This document shows positions 22,146-34,300 of a DNA stretch of 64,000 nucleotides, one piece after another (position 1 is the stretch's first letter; every line of letters starts with the position of its first letter). The position numbers were made by a program, and so were the translations under genes. The DNA comes from Dendrolimus kikuchii. Its lineage: Eukaryota > Arthropoda > Insecta > Lepidoptera > Lasiocampidae. The notes under the pieces were generated by a model, which saw only the letters and a list, made by a program, of their open reading frames with translations, searched no databases and was not told the origin of the DNA. The stretch covers positions 8,125,388 to 8,189,387 of the forward strand of contig CM034406.1 in NCBI GenBank assembly GCA_019925095.2, given 5' to 3'.

Positions 22146-22621
22146 AATTTGTGATGGTGTAGATGTTTAATTTTTAATTAATATTAGAAATAACTATATT
22201 ATTACCAAGACATTATAAAGTAATAAAATAAAAGAATAACTTGTATTCGATCTATAATCCTTCAAGATTATAAGTAGAATACTGATCTTAAGTCACTGCC
22301 TTTTATGGGTAAGGTGCCCAAAAGGCTAGCTACGTTTCCTCGCTGGATTGCCATATTGTTCCGCTGTCCGAGGTAGGCACCCGCCTTCTTTGATGAGTCG
22401 TTTGATAGCTTTAGAGGCTCATGGCCTCAGGACGCCACGGTCCAAGCCTGGCAACAACATAGAAGAAAAACATAAGAAATTATTAATAAGTCCACAAAGA
22501 TCCTGCCTAGACTTGGGTCTTCGCCGTTTGAGGGAAAAGCTATATAGGTCGGTATACCTATGTAGCGCGCAGTGTATAGAACAAAGTTCTCTGTTAAATA
22601 GTTTTTGAGATAAATGGTTGC

Positions 22622-22672
<51 letters not shown>

Positions 22673-22673
22673 G

Positions 22674-22759
<86 letters not shown>

Positions 22760-23150
22760 TAGATGGACGGTCGGATATGATAACTGTATAAGAACTCTTA
22801 AGTTTTCAAAATGCTTTGAAAACGAGTATAAACATTCGAGACACCTCAATCATTCAACTTCATAACTCACATTTTCAGTGCAATGTCATTGTTATCATTA
22901 ATTACCACACAGCTACCTAACTGGAATGTGCAAATATAAATATGAAGTAGCTGTTTTAAAACACATCTTGTTATAATAAACAATAAAAATTAGTAATAAT
23001 ATAAGCACGGGGTATCAATATAATTAATACCAGTCATAAATATGATTTTCTCAATGATGTTAAAAATAGTATCAGTCAATACTGTGTGTGGTTTTCTTAA
23101 TATAACGCATTAAATATACCTATTTCAAATTGTAGATACCTACGACATAA
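22146..23150. other. Intergenic: family A repeat and long (TA)n
   Basis: 22236-22470 is a family A copy (+ orientation, 'aaggtgcccaaaaggctagc'). 22624-22757 is a (TA)n microsatellite. The rest is AT-rich without a gene. The frames over the microsatellite are artefacts. Confidence 0.75.
22624..22757. repeat. (TA)n microsatellite
   Basis: About 130 bp of TA with a few tac/tgta interruptions near 22658-22680. Confidence 0.95.
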
Positions 23151-23263
23151 GTCATTTATAAGAAACAACAGAGTTTTTGTTGCGGTCTGTGCGTATTTTG
23201 CGATTTACTAGTGCCCTTTTAAGTGCCATTTGCAAGAATTCGACCTTTCTATACTGATAACAG

Positions 23264-26200
23264 ATGACATTTGACAGCAAAGAAATGCTAGTCCTGTTTA
23301 TCGCCATGATCCTACCTATGTTACTTGCTCAAGACTATTTGATTATAGATAATGAAGAGCCGAAGACCTATTCTGAAAATTATACCGTAACTGGAATTTC
23401 TTGTGAAGAATTTGTTAATAATACATCATTTGATCCAAGCAGTATTGTAGATATTGATTGGAAGATATTTTACTTATGGAATTTTCATACTGACGACAAT
23501 TACAATATCAGATTTACTGTTCCTACAGAATTAGTAAGCTTGTTTTTCAATGCTACTACTTACAGTCGGCACTAATAGAGTTTTTATCTAATGTTGCTGC
23601 ATAGGCAATTAGATAATTTTCATCTTGAATTTGGTTGGTAGAAGCTTTTAAAAGGTTTAAATTTTATTTTAAATGGATAGTAGCTTTTTTAAATACGAAA
23701 ATATCTTTATGCATTTTATAATGCTACAAAAATTTTGAGACAAAGTTGTAGGATATTGATTTTTCTTAAGTGTTTGTGTAAACATGGATTAGATAAATGG
23801 GTTCTGCACTAATCCGGTGCCGTTTTGCTTGAAGGTTAACTAGAATGAATACTGGCTAGATCCACCAACCATGTGAAAGAATATTTAAAAAGAGAAACAA
23901 GAAATTTTCCCATCTCTGGATATAAAAAATAAGACTAATAGCTTCCTCATTCAATTATACCTTATTTTTTTATTAAGCTAGGCACCAACTGTTACATTGG
24001 AATGCTAAATTAAGTATGTTACAATAGTCTTATATTAAATATAAAGTCACTTACAGGCACTAATCTAATGTTTTACTATCTGCAGCTACTTGAGCGATTC
24101 AGCATGGTGTTATCAAAAGAGTACCCTACCATTAATTGGACTGATGGAGTTCTTTTTATGGAAACAACAATCAACTTTAGTGGATTATTTGTGAAGACGA
24201 ATACTTCAGGAATACTTTATTTAATATCGTTTGATGCCTTGGAACGTGCGTTTTATTTATAATTTAATCTATTTCTACATACATACATTTTATTACGCCT
24301 GTTTAGAGACATGTATTCTCTAACGGTCCTTTCATACGGCCTTAAAGAACTGTTATTTTACCAACTTTAATTATATCATCGGTCTTTCTTCTCTTTCTGC
24401 AGAACATAATAATGGTCGTATTGTTTATTTAGGTCTACCAAATCTTTAAACTACTGTCACAGATTTATTTCATTTACTTTAACTTAATTTTTAGACTTGA
24501 CTAGAAACTCATTGTTTGATATTTTTTAACGTCCAGCTATTATGATGGAGTTCTTAGTATCTAGAGCTCAGGCGTCACTAGCAGGAATTGTGTTATATGT
24601 TCGAAACGAGTATCCTCTCTCTTTTCTTTCACCATCTCCTAAATATTTGAGGTCGTCACAATATGACTTTTCCTTCCATAATCCCCTATTCTGACATACG
24701 TCCTCTGTCACACCACAAATCATCATGTTATCCTTCGTAAAATCCATCCATCTCCTTTTTGGTTAACCTTTACATTTGTACCCGTTAATGTTCCACTTTA
24801 ACATTCTTTTTCTCACGTGACTTTCATGCCTCTTCATTATATGCCATAGAACCTTAGTCTTCTTCCTCTATTTTTTTTTGTCATGGGTGCAACTTTCAAT
24901 GATCCCCAACAACACACATTCATCTCAATATTCTCATCTTAGCTGAGTGGAGTCGTTTTTGATCTATTACTTCAGTTATAGAAACGAGTATACTATTGCA
25001 GATTATGGATAGAATATCCCAATTCCTATGTGTGAGTTAACGCAGATAAATTACAACAAAAGCGGCCTCGTCACCTCTAATAAGCTTTAATAAGAGGAGC
25101 ACTCTTGTTTTCCATAGGTGCAGGCAGAGCCGATCGATCTCTACTTCTTACAACATTGGTACACACCTTTTACTTCATCAACTTTAACAACCTTTTCAAT
25201 CAAGGAAGTTTGTTTGCATTGCTTTGTACCTCACCTTTCTTCGAAATGTTTGCGATTTGGTCATAGTAACGTAAGCACGCCATGGTTCAATTGACTTTGT
25301 ATGCGTGTTAATGGACTCGATATGACAGACTCCGATGACCTTACAAAATAGTCAACAATACAAGGGATTTTAAAATAAAACCAGGATGCCGTCATAATCA
25401 AAAGTTAAGATGACGATAATTAATATTGTTTATAGCATCGTAAATTATGTTACAGATGTTATTCCAATTTCCACTATGAAGTATGGATTTAAAGTAGTCA
25501 ATGGTTATTTAGGCATAGAAACATGTTCAGTTAAACTGTGCATAGCTTTAGCGCCTATTGGTAAGAGGCCACCAGATGAGAAAGTAAGTAAATCGAGCAA
25601 CAAAATTTTGCTTTATTCATACTTTAAACAGTTATTGTAGTACATCAACAATTATTTTCTTATTTTAAATGTCGATTACTAAATTGTCAACTAATTAAAA
25701 ATCTTATCAGTGTAAGGGAGTAAAAATTTATTGATAGCGAAATATTTTCATTCTATACGTGCAAATTATTGCTCTAAATATGGATTTATTTTGTCTTATT
25801 TAAAACTAGCGGCCCCGGCAGACGTTATCCTGCTCTGAAAAAATAAAAATCTAGGACCCAATCCCAGCGCCACCTACCGGTTCCAATTGTGGATTTAAAC
25901 CATTCGGGGACCCACTCAAACACACAAAAACAAAATCACCAAAATCGCTCCAGGTGATTAGGAGGATTCTAGAACACGATCTCAGCGCCACCTACCGGTT
26001 CTAATTGTGGTAAACCATCTGGGAACCCACTCAAACACACAAAAACAAAATCACCAAAATCGGTCCAGATGATTAGGAGGATTCTAGAACCCGATCTCAG
26101 CGCCACCTACCGGTTCCAAGGGGATGAAAAGTGTCCTATGTCCGTCTTCTGGTTTTAAGCTACTTCCCCATCAATTTTTAGCCAAATCGGTATAGCCGTT

Positions 26201-26933
26201 CTTGAGTTATAAATAGTGTAACTAACACGACTTTCTTTTATCCCAATTTTTTTTTAATATATAATATAGCCTATAATATAGCCTTCCTCGATAAATGTAC
26301 TATTCAACACTGAAAGAATTTTTCAAAACGGACCAGCGGTTCCTGAGATTAGCGCATTTAAACAAACAAACAAACTCTTCAGCTTTATAATATTAGTATA
26401 GATTTAGTAGAGAAATCTAATAATTGCAAAAGGTTAACATTATAACGAAAACTATACTATCGATAACATTATAAACATATGAATAAAAATTCACGAAAAG
26501 ATTTATTATACTCTAATTATAAGAAATTATACGATTGAACGTGTATCTTTAAAATTATAAGTTCCATTTTAGTACATTTCTTTGCATGAAAAGTAGGCTA
26601 TAAATGCGCTTAATTTTGTGACAAAGTATGACAAAGAAACTGTAACTACAGTGTCGTATTTTGTAAGAATGCTATGTAAATATCTCTAATTTTAACTGCT
26701 TTAAGGGGAAATAGAATATTAATTTAAAGGTTAAGATTTCAAAATTTGGTTTTATTTTTTAGTTGGAAGAAACAGCGTCCAGATTTGGATTTCGCAGTGA
26801 ATTCAATACTTCTCTCTTCCTAAATTATACAACGAGATCACCTATGCCATCACCCGTTGAACAAACGAATGATGAAAATGAAGAAGACTACGAAATGGAA
26901 AATGATCCGGGGGATAAGCAGTTTATTTTTTAA
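23264..26933 (+). CDS. Secreted lipocalin-like protein, paralogue 2 (4 exons)
   Basis: My splicing: exon 1 23264-23533 (gtaagc), exon 2 24086-24245 (gtgcgt), exon 3 25456-25583 (gtaagt), exon 4 26763-26933; phases 0, 1, 0; 242 aa. Residues about 8-22 are a signal peptide ('MLVLFIAMILPMLLAQD'); a second ATG at 23285 may be the true start. The motif 'SCEEFVNNTSFDPSSIVDID' is followed by 'WKIFYLWNF'. Exon 2 has 'INWTDGVLFMETTINFSG'. Exon 3 has 'TCSVKLCIALAPIGKRPP'. Exon 4 starts 'LEETASRFGFRSE', the best-conserved C-terminal block of the family, then an acidic tail. Several N-x-S/T sites suggest glycosylation. AATAAA lies at 27002. A weak TATA-like 'tttataag' is at 23155-23162. Intron 2 holds an antisense RTE fragment and intron 3 a Helitron-like element. 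Function unknown; secretion is the firmest prediction. Confidence 0.72.
24600..24960 (-). mobile_element. RTE-like LINE remnant in intron 2 of paralogue 2
   Basis: Aligns with 1265-1610 ('catcctccttttt', 'acattctttttctcacgtga', 'attctcatcttagctgagtgg'). It is antisense to the gene, frameshifted and inert. Confidence 0.6.
25806..26402 (-). mobile_element. Helitron-like element in intron 3 of paralogue 2
   Basis: Read on minus it begins 'tctatactaatattataaag' and ends '..ggggccgctag', inserted between A and T, as Helitrons do (TC at 5', CTAG at 3', A|T target). It codes for nothing. It contains 2.2 tandem units of about 115-118 bp (starting 25861, 25979 and 26094), each opening 'cagcgccacctaccggttc'. 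Related termini occur at 33533-33797, 51819-52534 and 53609. Confidence 0.65.
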
Positions 26934-27052
26934 TATATTTTTTTAATGTTATTCTACATCAAAACGTAATAACGTCAAATACTATATATACTGTTTTCTT
27001 AAATAAAAACCATAAATTTAACAAAAAATGTGTATCAACCCCGACGTATGAC

Positions 27053-27206
27053 TGGAGTTTACTCCTTAAATACTAAGTGAAAAGTGAGCTAACTATGTTG
27101 CGCAGAAAAAGTAACCCTTAGAGTTAACGCTAGTATTAATTCAATCCCCATAAAATTTCCATACGGGGGCCTTATGTGAAAATCGATTTTTAAGGAGTAA
27201 ACTCCA
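27053..27206. repeat. 18-bp perfect inverted repeat (candidate MITE)
   Basis: 'tggagtttactccttaaa' at 27053-27070 is exactly inverted at 27189-27206. A related 'cgacgcacgactggagttta' ... 'gagtaaactcca' arrangement occurs at 51280-51765, so this is a dispersed family. It lies just past the poly(A) signal of paralogue 2. Confidence 0.6.
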
Positions 27207-27235
27207 AAAGTGCCATTTATGTGAGGCTACTCGTA

Positions 27236-27344
27236 TGTCAAAGAGGCAAGTGAGGTGTGTAAGAATAAGCCTAAATGGCACTCTGTTGTTCGTGCCTACC
27301 CCGCGAGGGAACTGGCGTGAAGTTATGTATGTATGTATGTATGT
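27236..27344 (+). mobile_element. LINE family E, 109-bp 5'-truncated copy with TSD
   Basis: Flanked by the 7-bp direct repeat 'actcgta' (27229-27235 and 27345-27351). It carries only the last about 85 bp of the LINE plus a (TATG)n tail. Confidence 0.75.
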
Positions 27345-27713
27345 ACTCGTAAATGCCCATTTTTTAATGTTTTGTGTCTAAAAGTTTGTTTTGAATAGGC
27401 TTCGAAAAGTTAAATTATATAGTTAGTGTTATAAAATAATTTTAAACGCAACAGGTGTCCTAAATTGCTACCTATCACTAGTCAAGGTTCAACTGTTATT
27501 ATTTGCAAATTTCCCGGAAACAAAGTGTAAGTGATATGAAGTATCAACAACTGCAAGTTTCAGGTGTTGAAAATTACCAGAATTTTGGAATAAAAAATTA
27601 TACTGTGATGTTTTAAACCACTACTACTATTGCTTCTTATTTATTTTCTAAAATTTTACATTAAAAAAATTATATCTCTTCTACATTGATATTTACAATT
27701 ATCATTTACAATC

Positions 27714-28112
27714 TGCGGAGTGACGCTCGCGGACCACGTTCGTAATACCGAAGTAAGAAAGAGAGTTGGTCTGAAAGAGAGTGTCGGGGTGAAGGTAAGG
27801 AAAGGAATGCTCTGGTGGTTCGGGCATGTCGAAAGAATGCACGATGAAAGAATGACTAAACAGATATACAATGCAAAAGTGGATGGATGCAGAAGTCGTG
27901 GAAGGCCACGACACACCTTCCATGATCAAATTGATCGTGTACTAGCGGAGGGTGATGTCAGGAGCCTTAAGAACAGACGAGTGTGCATGACAAGAGTTAT
28001 GAATGTCAAAGAAGCAAGTGAGGTGTGTAAGAATGGGCCTAAATGGCGCTCTGTTGATCGTGCCTACCCCGCAAGGGAACTGGCGTGAAGTTATGTATAT
28101 ATGTATGTATGT
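27714..28112 (+). mobile_element. LINE family E, 399-bp 5'-truncated copy with TSD
   Basis: Flanked by 'atttacaatc' at 27704-27713 and 28113-28122. The open frame 27720-28088 has 'MLWWFGHVERMHDERMTKQI', 'GCRSRGRPRHTFHDQ' and ends at the tail 'AYPARELA'. This is the conserved region after the reverse transcriptase of RTE/CR1-like LINEs. A (TATG)n-type tail follows. It sits between paralogues 2 and 3. Confidence 0.85.
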
Positions 28113-28122
28113 ATTTACAATC

Positions 28123-28767
28123 ATTAAATAAAATTAAAACTAAAATATACCTATAGTAGTTACTAGTCATATATACTGCTTAATTTACAAACCAAAAAAG
28201 TTACAAATAGTAAATAGGTTCCAAATCACTGTCAGTTGGGAATGTCCTCAAAAGCAATTTTTTTTACATTTACATGAACTAACTAAGGTTTATTAGGCTA
28301 AAGACACAAGAAGTGTTATTTCTACTTAACACAGAACATAATTACTTAGTCGTAGGTATACCAAGTATACTAAATTTCAACCGAATGTAAAAGTTTTAAA
28401 ATGTACTTACCTATTTATTTATGTGACATATTTGGTTTTATGCCTATTCGCATCGCTTTCATATTTTACTGTAAATTATCGTCAGATAACAGTTGCCTAC
28501 TGCAGAATATAGGTCTCCCCAAGTTTACGTCTTATAGTCAAATCTTTTGCTTTTCTTATCCAGCCCCAACCCGCAATCTTGAGGAAGATGTACCAATGCA
28601 AGCCAGAAAATTGACAGTTGTACACGTGTTAAGATATAGCTTATTCTTTAGATCTGTGATACGATTAATAGTAGCCATCTTTAAAAATTACGTAATATAT
28701 GTATTAGGTAATTTTTAAAAATGGGTACTACCAAGGTTGACCATCTCTGCAGGTTCGTTTGAACTAG
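28123..28767. other. Intergenic spacer before paralogue 3
   Basis: AT-rich. A 105-codon frame (28401-28718, +) lacks any motif or paralogue similarity and is probably chance. Confidence 0.4.
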
Positions 28768-28777
28768 TATATAAAAG
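28768..28777 (+). promoter_or_regulatory. TATA box, paralogue 3
   Basis: 'tatataaaag' lies 26-35 bp before the ATG at 28803. Transcription would start about at the ATG, giving an almost leaderless mRNA or use of the next ATG (28812). Confidence 0.5.
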
Positions 28778-28802
28778 ACGATTGTTTAATAACAAGCTTT
28801 GT

Positions 28803-30560
28803 ATGCGGAAGATGATACTAATATGTGCATTGTTTCTTGTAATAACGGAAACCGAGGGCACACCTAGACCAGGTGCAGTCCGTCCGAGTGATGTCGATGT
28901 CTATCCAGAACCATTTAAAAACTTTGTACCATTTGGGCAAATATACAAAGAAGGATTTTGGGATCCAAACGGCCACATGAAACAACCTATCGACATATTA
29001 GAATTACAAATGGCTAAACCTGATAAAAGAGAAGGTTTAAACCAATTGATTAGGAATGGTAAAACATATTTGATTAAATCCGATAAACCTTCTGTATTTC
29101 TTAATCCAAGAGACGCTTACATGGCTGAACATGAAATTGACCAAAATAAAAGGAAAGACGAAGATGAAGTAACCGTTGTTAATATGACTAGACCTTTATG
29201 GTTAGATTTAACTGCAGCATTGCAACGTAACGCTTTATCACCAACGACTCGTAAGACAGTATTTCCTAAACGGCACAATAAAGGGATTGTTGATGAGGTA
29301 ATACCCATGCAATCAGATAATGATCCTAATAAAAAAGAATACTTCACAGCCGATTCATATGACTTAGTGAGTTGGAGAAAACAGCAACAGGTGAATTGGA
29401 CAACATGTAATGACTTTGCCATAGGTGCTTCATTTCACCCTAAAGATGTTGTCGATATTGATTGGGTCCCTTTCTATATTTGGTCCAATAGACGCAAAAC
29501 ATTTTGTGATGTCCATAGGTTTTCATATCCCACAGTTAAGGTAATTAAGACAATATTTTTTATCACTAATTTTGTATATTTTTAAGGATTTCCAATCTAG
29601 CAACTAACACTAAAACTTACTGGTTGTAGAGGTTACTATTAGTTTTGAGTTTATTACAGTTATATACCTTTATATTTATGGTCAAATATAATTTTTTGTC
29701 ATTTCCTTCATGTCGTAAACCAAGATTGTTACTTTCGTTTGAATGCTAAAGTATATTATTTTTAGGTTGGTTAAGTTCCCCAGCGATTGTTTGGTCATTT
29801 AGTAGCCTTCGTAAATAAAAGTTAGCAGTAATACTATAAGACACTATCAGAATTTGTATGGCCTTATTGTAATATAGAATCAGATCAAATAATTGGTAGC
29901 TATGTCCATAAAATTTTCTAATATGTTCAAATTTTCAGTTAGTAAAACACTTTAGAGATACGTACGGGTCAAAACTAACGAAGAAGGTGGATTGGAATCA
30001 ACCAACACTCTTTATGAATGGCACTGGAGAATGGCTTCTTATCGCTGCAGATAGAAATGGTTTGTTCCACGCCATTCCACGCCACAGTACTGCTGATTTT
30101 ATTAAGAGTAAGTGATTATTATAATTATGAAATAACAATTATCAAAACTTGAGAGTTTGTATACGTTTTAAGAATTAATTTAATTCTGATTTACCGCAGT
30201 TACTTAAAACCTGATTGATAATTTTATCATTGTAAGCTTTTGCTCGAGAGTAATATTTCAGTTTTTTATGTTTCAGCGAATCCGGTAAAATTTCCAGTAG
30301 CAACTATAAGGTTAAAAGTTATGGATCCATACTTAGCTTATATGTTATGTGATGAATTCTATGCTGCAATCATGGCAGCCGCTGGTACTGAACCCCCAAA
30401 TGATAAAGATAAGGAGTTAGAAGCTTCAGCTTTAGGATTTAGAGGTGTTGGTGCCCCGATTACTCGAGATTTGGAATACGAAATTAAAATGAATAAAATG
30501 CTAGCAGAAGATGCTGCACAACGCGAAAGAAGAAAATTTGTAGACATTACATATAAGTAA
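28803..30560 (+). CDS. Secreted lipocalin-like protein with long N-terminal extension, paralogue 3 (3 exons)
   Basis: My splicing: exon 1 28803-29540 (gtaatt), exon 2 29939-30107 (gtaagt), exon 3 30277-30560; phases 0 and 1; 396 aa. Residues 1-19 are a signal peptide ('MRKMILICALFLVITETEG'). Residues about 20-200 form a charged, Cys-free extension that no other paralogue has, entirely within exon 1. The family core follows: 'TCNDFAIGASFHPKDVVDID' then 'WVPFYIWSNRRKTFC' (Cys202). Exon 2 has 'VDWNQPTLFMNGTG' and exon 3 'YMLCDEF' and 'LEASALGFRG', matching the C-terminal block of paralogues 2 and 4. An ATG at 28737 in the same frame is upstream of the TATA box and so unlikely to be used. The third intron is absent, as in paralogue 1. 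I recognise no domain in the extension. Likely secreted; function unknown. Confidence 0.74.
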
Positions 30561-31269
30561 TATATTGTAATATATCAACAATTTTTATTTAATGTCATAA
30601 AGGTTGAGCATTACATACACCAATATTTTTTTAATATGAATGAGAATATTATATACAATACATATCTGATTTTATGATAAAGTCAAAATTTAGTTACTTT
30701 TTAAAAGCTTACTACCTATTCTCATCTTTATTCCACCTCCGATACAAATATAGAACTTGAAAAACACTTGGTTTAATATTATTACTCAAGTCAAATATAT
30801 GTCAGATTAAAAATAAATAAGTTTTATTATTATCTCAGTATACTTGTATATTAAGAAATAATACAAAAATATCGACTTCATAAATAAATGTAAATAAAAT
30901 AAAAAGTACTTCGTACATTGACGGTGGTTGCTTTTCTAGAAGTTATCTGATGTTGTTGATTAGCGAACATCACAATCGTATCAGAATGAATTCAAAGAAA
31001 GATACATGAAATAATCATAACAAGAGAACAATGATACCAAACATCCTATGAAACACTTTAAAATTAGCTCTATACTGTGATAGTTCTTTCTTGTTGAAAA
31101 CGTTCTTTAAGCGGTGAAATTTAAAAAAAAATGATAATAATAAAATTTTGAAAAGCAATTTTACCTTTAACTTACCTAACGATATTATTGTAAAATAAAA
31201 TTAATAATTCATGATTAATTACTATTAGTTTACTAATTATTACTTAAGCCAATGAAAACAAACACAAAA
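30561..31269. other. Intergenic spacer, AT-rich
   Basis: 3' flank of paralogue 3 (AATAAA-type signals near 30813 and 30883-30900) and 5' flank of paralogue 4. No gene or repeat recognised. Confidence 0.5.
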
Positions 31270-31277
31270 TATATAAG
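31270..31277 (+). promoter_or_regulatory. TATA box, paralogue 4
   Basis: 'tatataag' about 50 bp before ATG 31321, predicting transcription start near 31300. This argues against the in-frame ATG at 31252, which lies upstream of it. Confidence 0.5.
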
Positions 31278-31320
31278 CAAGAAGTTATACTTAATATCAA
31301 ACATTTGGAAACTAATAGGC

Positions 31321-34300
31321 ATGATGGTAGTATTAGAATATTCAGTGAAAATAATGCTACTGATACTTTTAATGGTAATAACTTCAGTAACGGCTGCTCG
31401 TGAGAAAAAGGTCAAAATGGATGTACCAGGAATGGAGCCTGATAACACGACTTCTTGCGAAGAGTTCAGTAGATATGCCAGATTCAACCCTTATTCAGTT
31501 ACAGACGAATATTGGTTCGTTTTCTATTACTGGGCACCACCGTTGGGTTATTTGAAATATTTGTTTAAAGTTCCAGATGCCGAGGTAAGGTGATTTAACA
31601 GTTTTAATTTACTACTAAAATAACTTCTTTCTTGCTATTTGTACCATCATCGTATATTCGTTTTCCGGGTTACTATGTTTTGGATCCGAATTCGAGAAAC
31701 GGAATTATTTTCTTGAAGAAATTATAAGGAGTTGTTATGAGATACAAAATAGTAAATTGTTACACAAAGGATTAAAGCGATCTACTTAGGCACGAAATGG
31801 TTTGGCGCACAAGCGTAGCGAGGGCGCTAATACTTCGAGTGTCTAAATAGGTCTTTCGTCCGAGGATAACATTCTGCTTTGCATTTCGAATATGAGGAAA
31901 ATAAATAAAAACTGATTAGTTAAACAAACAACTACTTCTCTAATGTAATCATGTGTTAATGGAAAATCTGATGAACTCAGTTAATACCTCACATATGATA
32001 CGTCAAGTCAATTTGGCATTTTAGCAAACAGTAATTTTTTGTCATTGATGATAGTAAGTAAATATTTAGCTCAAATTCATGTACATTAAATAATAATTTG
32101 GTGACAAAATAAATTATAATTATAAAGTCATGTTACAAAAATGTTTATTTTTTTATTACAATTTCATGCCGCGACTGTATACAAAGTTTGAAGATGGCTC
32201 GCATAGTTTTTTGAAATAGGGAAAATCGTTTTCCAGGGACGAAAAGTTCTGTTTCATCTCTGTGATCAGGTAACTTCAAACGTACTTTCCGAGTATGACA
32301 AATGAAAAAATATTTCTTGTTTTGATTATGACATGTAAAATATTTATTTTATTTGTGTAATTAATAAATTTACGGGTGACTTATGTAGTTCCTGTACAGG
32401 CCACAAGTACAACATTTATTGTATGAAAATACGGCAAGATCATAAAAGTTTTGTATGTCCGTCCGTCTATCTATGTCATAGATTTTTTGTTTAAAAACTC
32501 TTAGCTTAATTTAGTTTCTGTGTCGCTCTATAATAGATAGTGTAAAGAAATGACGAAAAACCAGGAATTAGTGTCACGCTTTTCTCACATGATAAATTTT
32601 TGGATAAAATTTTATTTAAATTGTGTCTCTAGATGATTAAAATAAAACATTTTCTATTGTAATATTTAACTTTACATGTGGCTTACGTTGTCTAAGATAT
32701 ATATAATATGTATAATAACAGCCTATAAATATCCCACTGCTGGGCTCGGTACTCCCTTTATAGGGGAACGGACAGTACGCCCACCAGGCTTATCCAAAGC
32801 GGTAGGTTTGACACATCGGTTATCTCGATGTGCAGGTTGCATCACGAAGTTTTCTTTCACCGTTGTTAGCACGTTATAATTGTAACAATATGCACATTAG
32901 GTCAGAAAACTGCCTAAGTGGCGCATACGTTCCGGCCAGGATCGAACCCGCGCCCTTAGAGGTTGGGACGCGTGCGCTAGCCATTACGCTGCAAAAATTC
33001 TATTTGTGAGTTACGAAAATGATCTTCTAAGATAAAACATGTATATTATATATACATACATTACGTGGATAGTCTTTAAAATGTAAGAAATATATGACCT
33101 TATAACCTAAAAACAAATATTTTTACTATGTCTAATATTATATAGAATAGTACAATAGATGGTCTTATCGTTGGATGTTAATAGTATAGTTTATTTTCAA
33201 TTAATTAATCTCTATGTTAATATTTTAGGAAAGGGCTTATTTGCATCACCTAACAGATGGGAAAGTCGAAGTACCAGTCAACTGGACAGCAAAAATAGTT
33301 ATTTTAAAAGACATGTACAACGTAACAAAATTACTAGTCGAACGAAGCGATAGGGGTGAATATTGGCTCTACCCCTTAATAACTAGTGAGTATATCTATA
33401 TATATATATCTATTTGTAGTTTTATCTTTTGTAAATTAATCTTGATTTATATTTATATTCATATTTAATTATATTTATATATTAAGTATAGGTATTATTA
33501 GTATAGATAAATTTGAATACAATAAATATACATCTATACTATTCTATACTCTATACAGATAAATAAAATTGATATGTCTGTTCGTAATGTCAAAATAAAA
33601 ATGTGAAAATAATCATGCGTGAGTTTGGACCAGGAGAGTCCGAAAATGCAGTTTTTAATTTTTTTCAGTTTTTAAATAGCTGGACCGATTTTGACGACAC
33701 TTTCACTGGCAGATAGCTGATGTTATAAGGAGGTCATTTTCTTTTTTAGGGATCCGAGGAAAAAATTTCACGCGGGTGAAGTCGCGGGCACAGTTAGTTT
33801 GTAATAAAATTATATAACAGTAAAATATGGTGGTGAATATAATTACATTATATAGCTTTTTTTTGGCTTTACTATGATAGAAAAAATATTATGACATACA
33901 CCTATATGTATATTACGTAGATACTACTACTGACCACTTACTGAGTGTCTATAAACTGACTAAAGAATGTTACTTTGAAAACTTCTAAATCCAACACGTT
34001 TGCTTATATTGCGCCATGGGTTTTATTAGGTATATAAAATATTGTTTTAGATGAAAAGATATTGTAATTGAAACTAATTTGATAAGACTTAATTTTTGAG
34101 TGTCTAAACGATATTCTACGTAAATAGAACAACAAAAAATGACACAAGAACGAATTATCTGTAGTGCCATCCACCTAGTCAGGTCTATAGAGAACACTAA
34201 TATAATAGGAGAGTCAGGTCCCTCGGAGCTTTCAGAGTTTAGTTTTTTGCTGGACAATTCTCAATTTTACACAACTAATAATTCCTCCCGATGTACCTGC

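Noticed and set aside
22427..22865. ORFs rich in YIYIYI on both strands
   Set aside because: Translation of a (TA)n microsatellite.
28737..28802. Upstream in-frame ATG for paralogue 3
   Set aside because: It lies upstream of the TATA box, and starting at 28803 gives a signal peptide at the very N-terminus as in the paralogues.
31252..31320. Upstream in-frame ATG for paralogue 4
   Set aside because: The TATA box lies downstream of it, so the transcript would not include it.
32930..32985. tRNA gene (B box 'ggttcgatcc')
   Set aside because: It is the tRNA-like head of a SINE; the same head recurs at 49205-49270 and neither can form a full cloverleaf with an acceptor stem.
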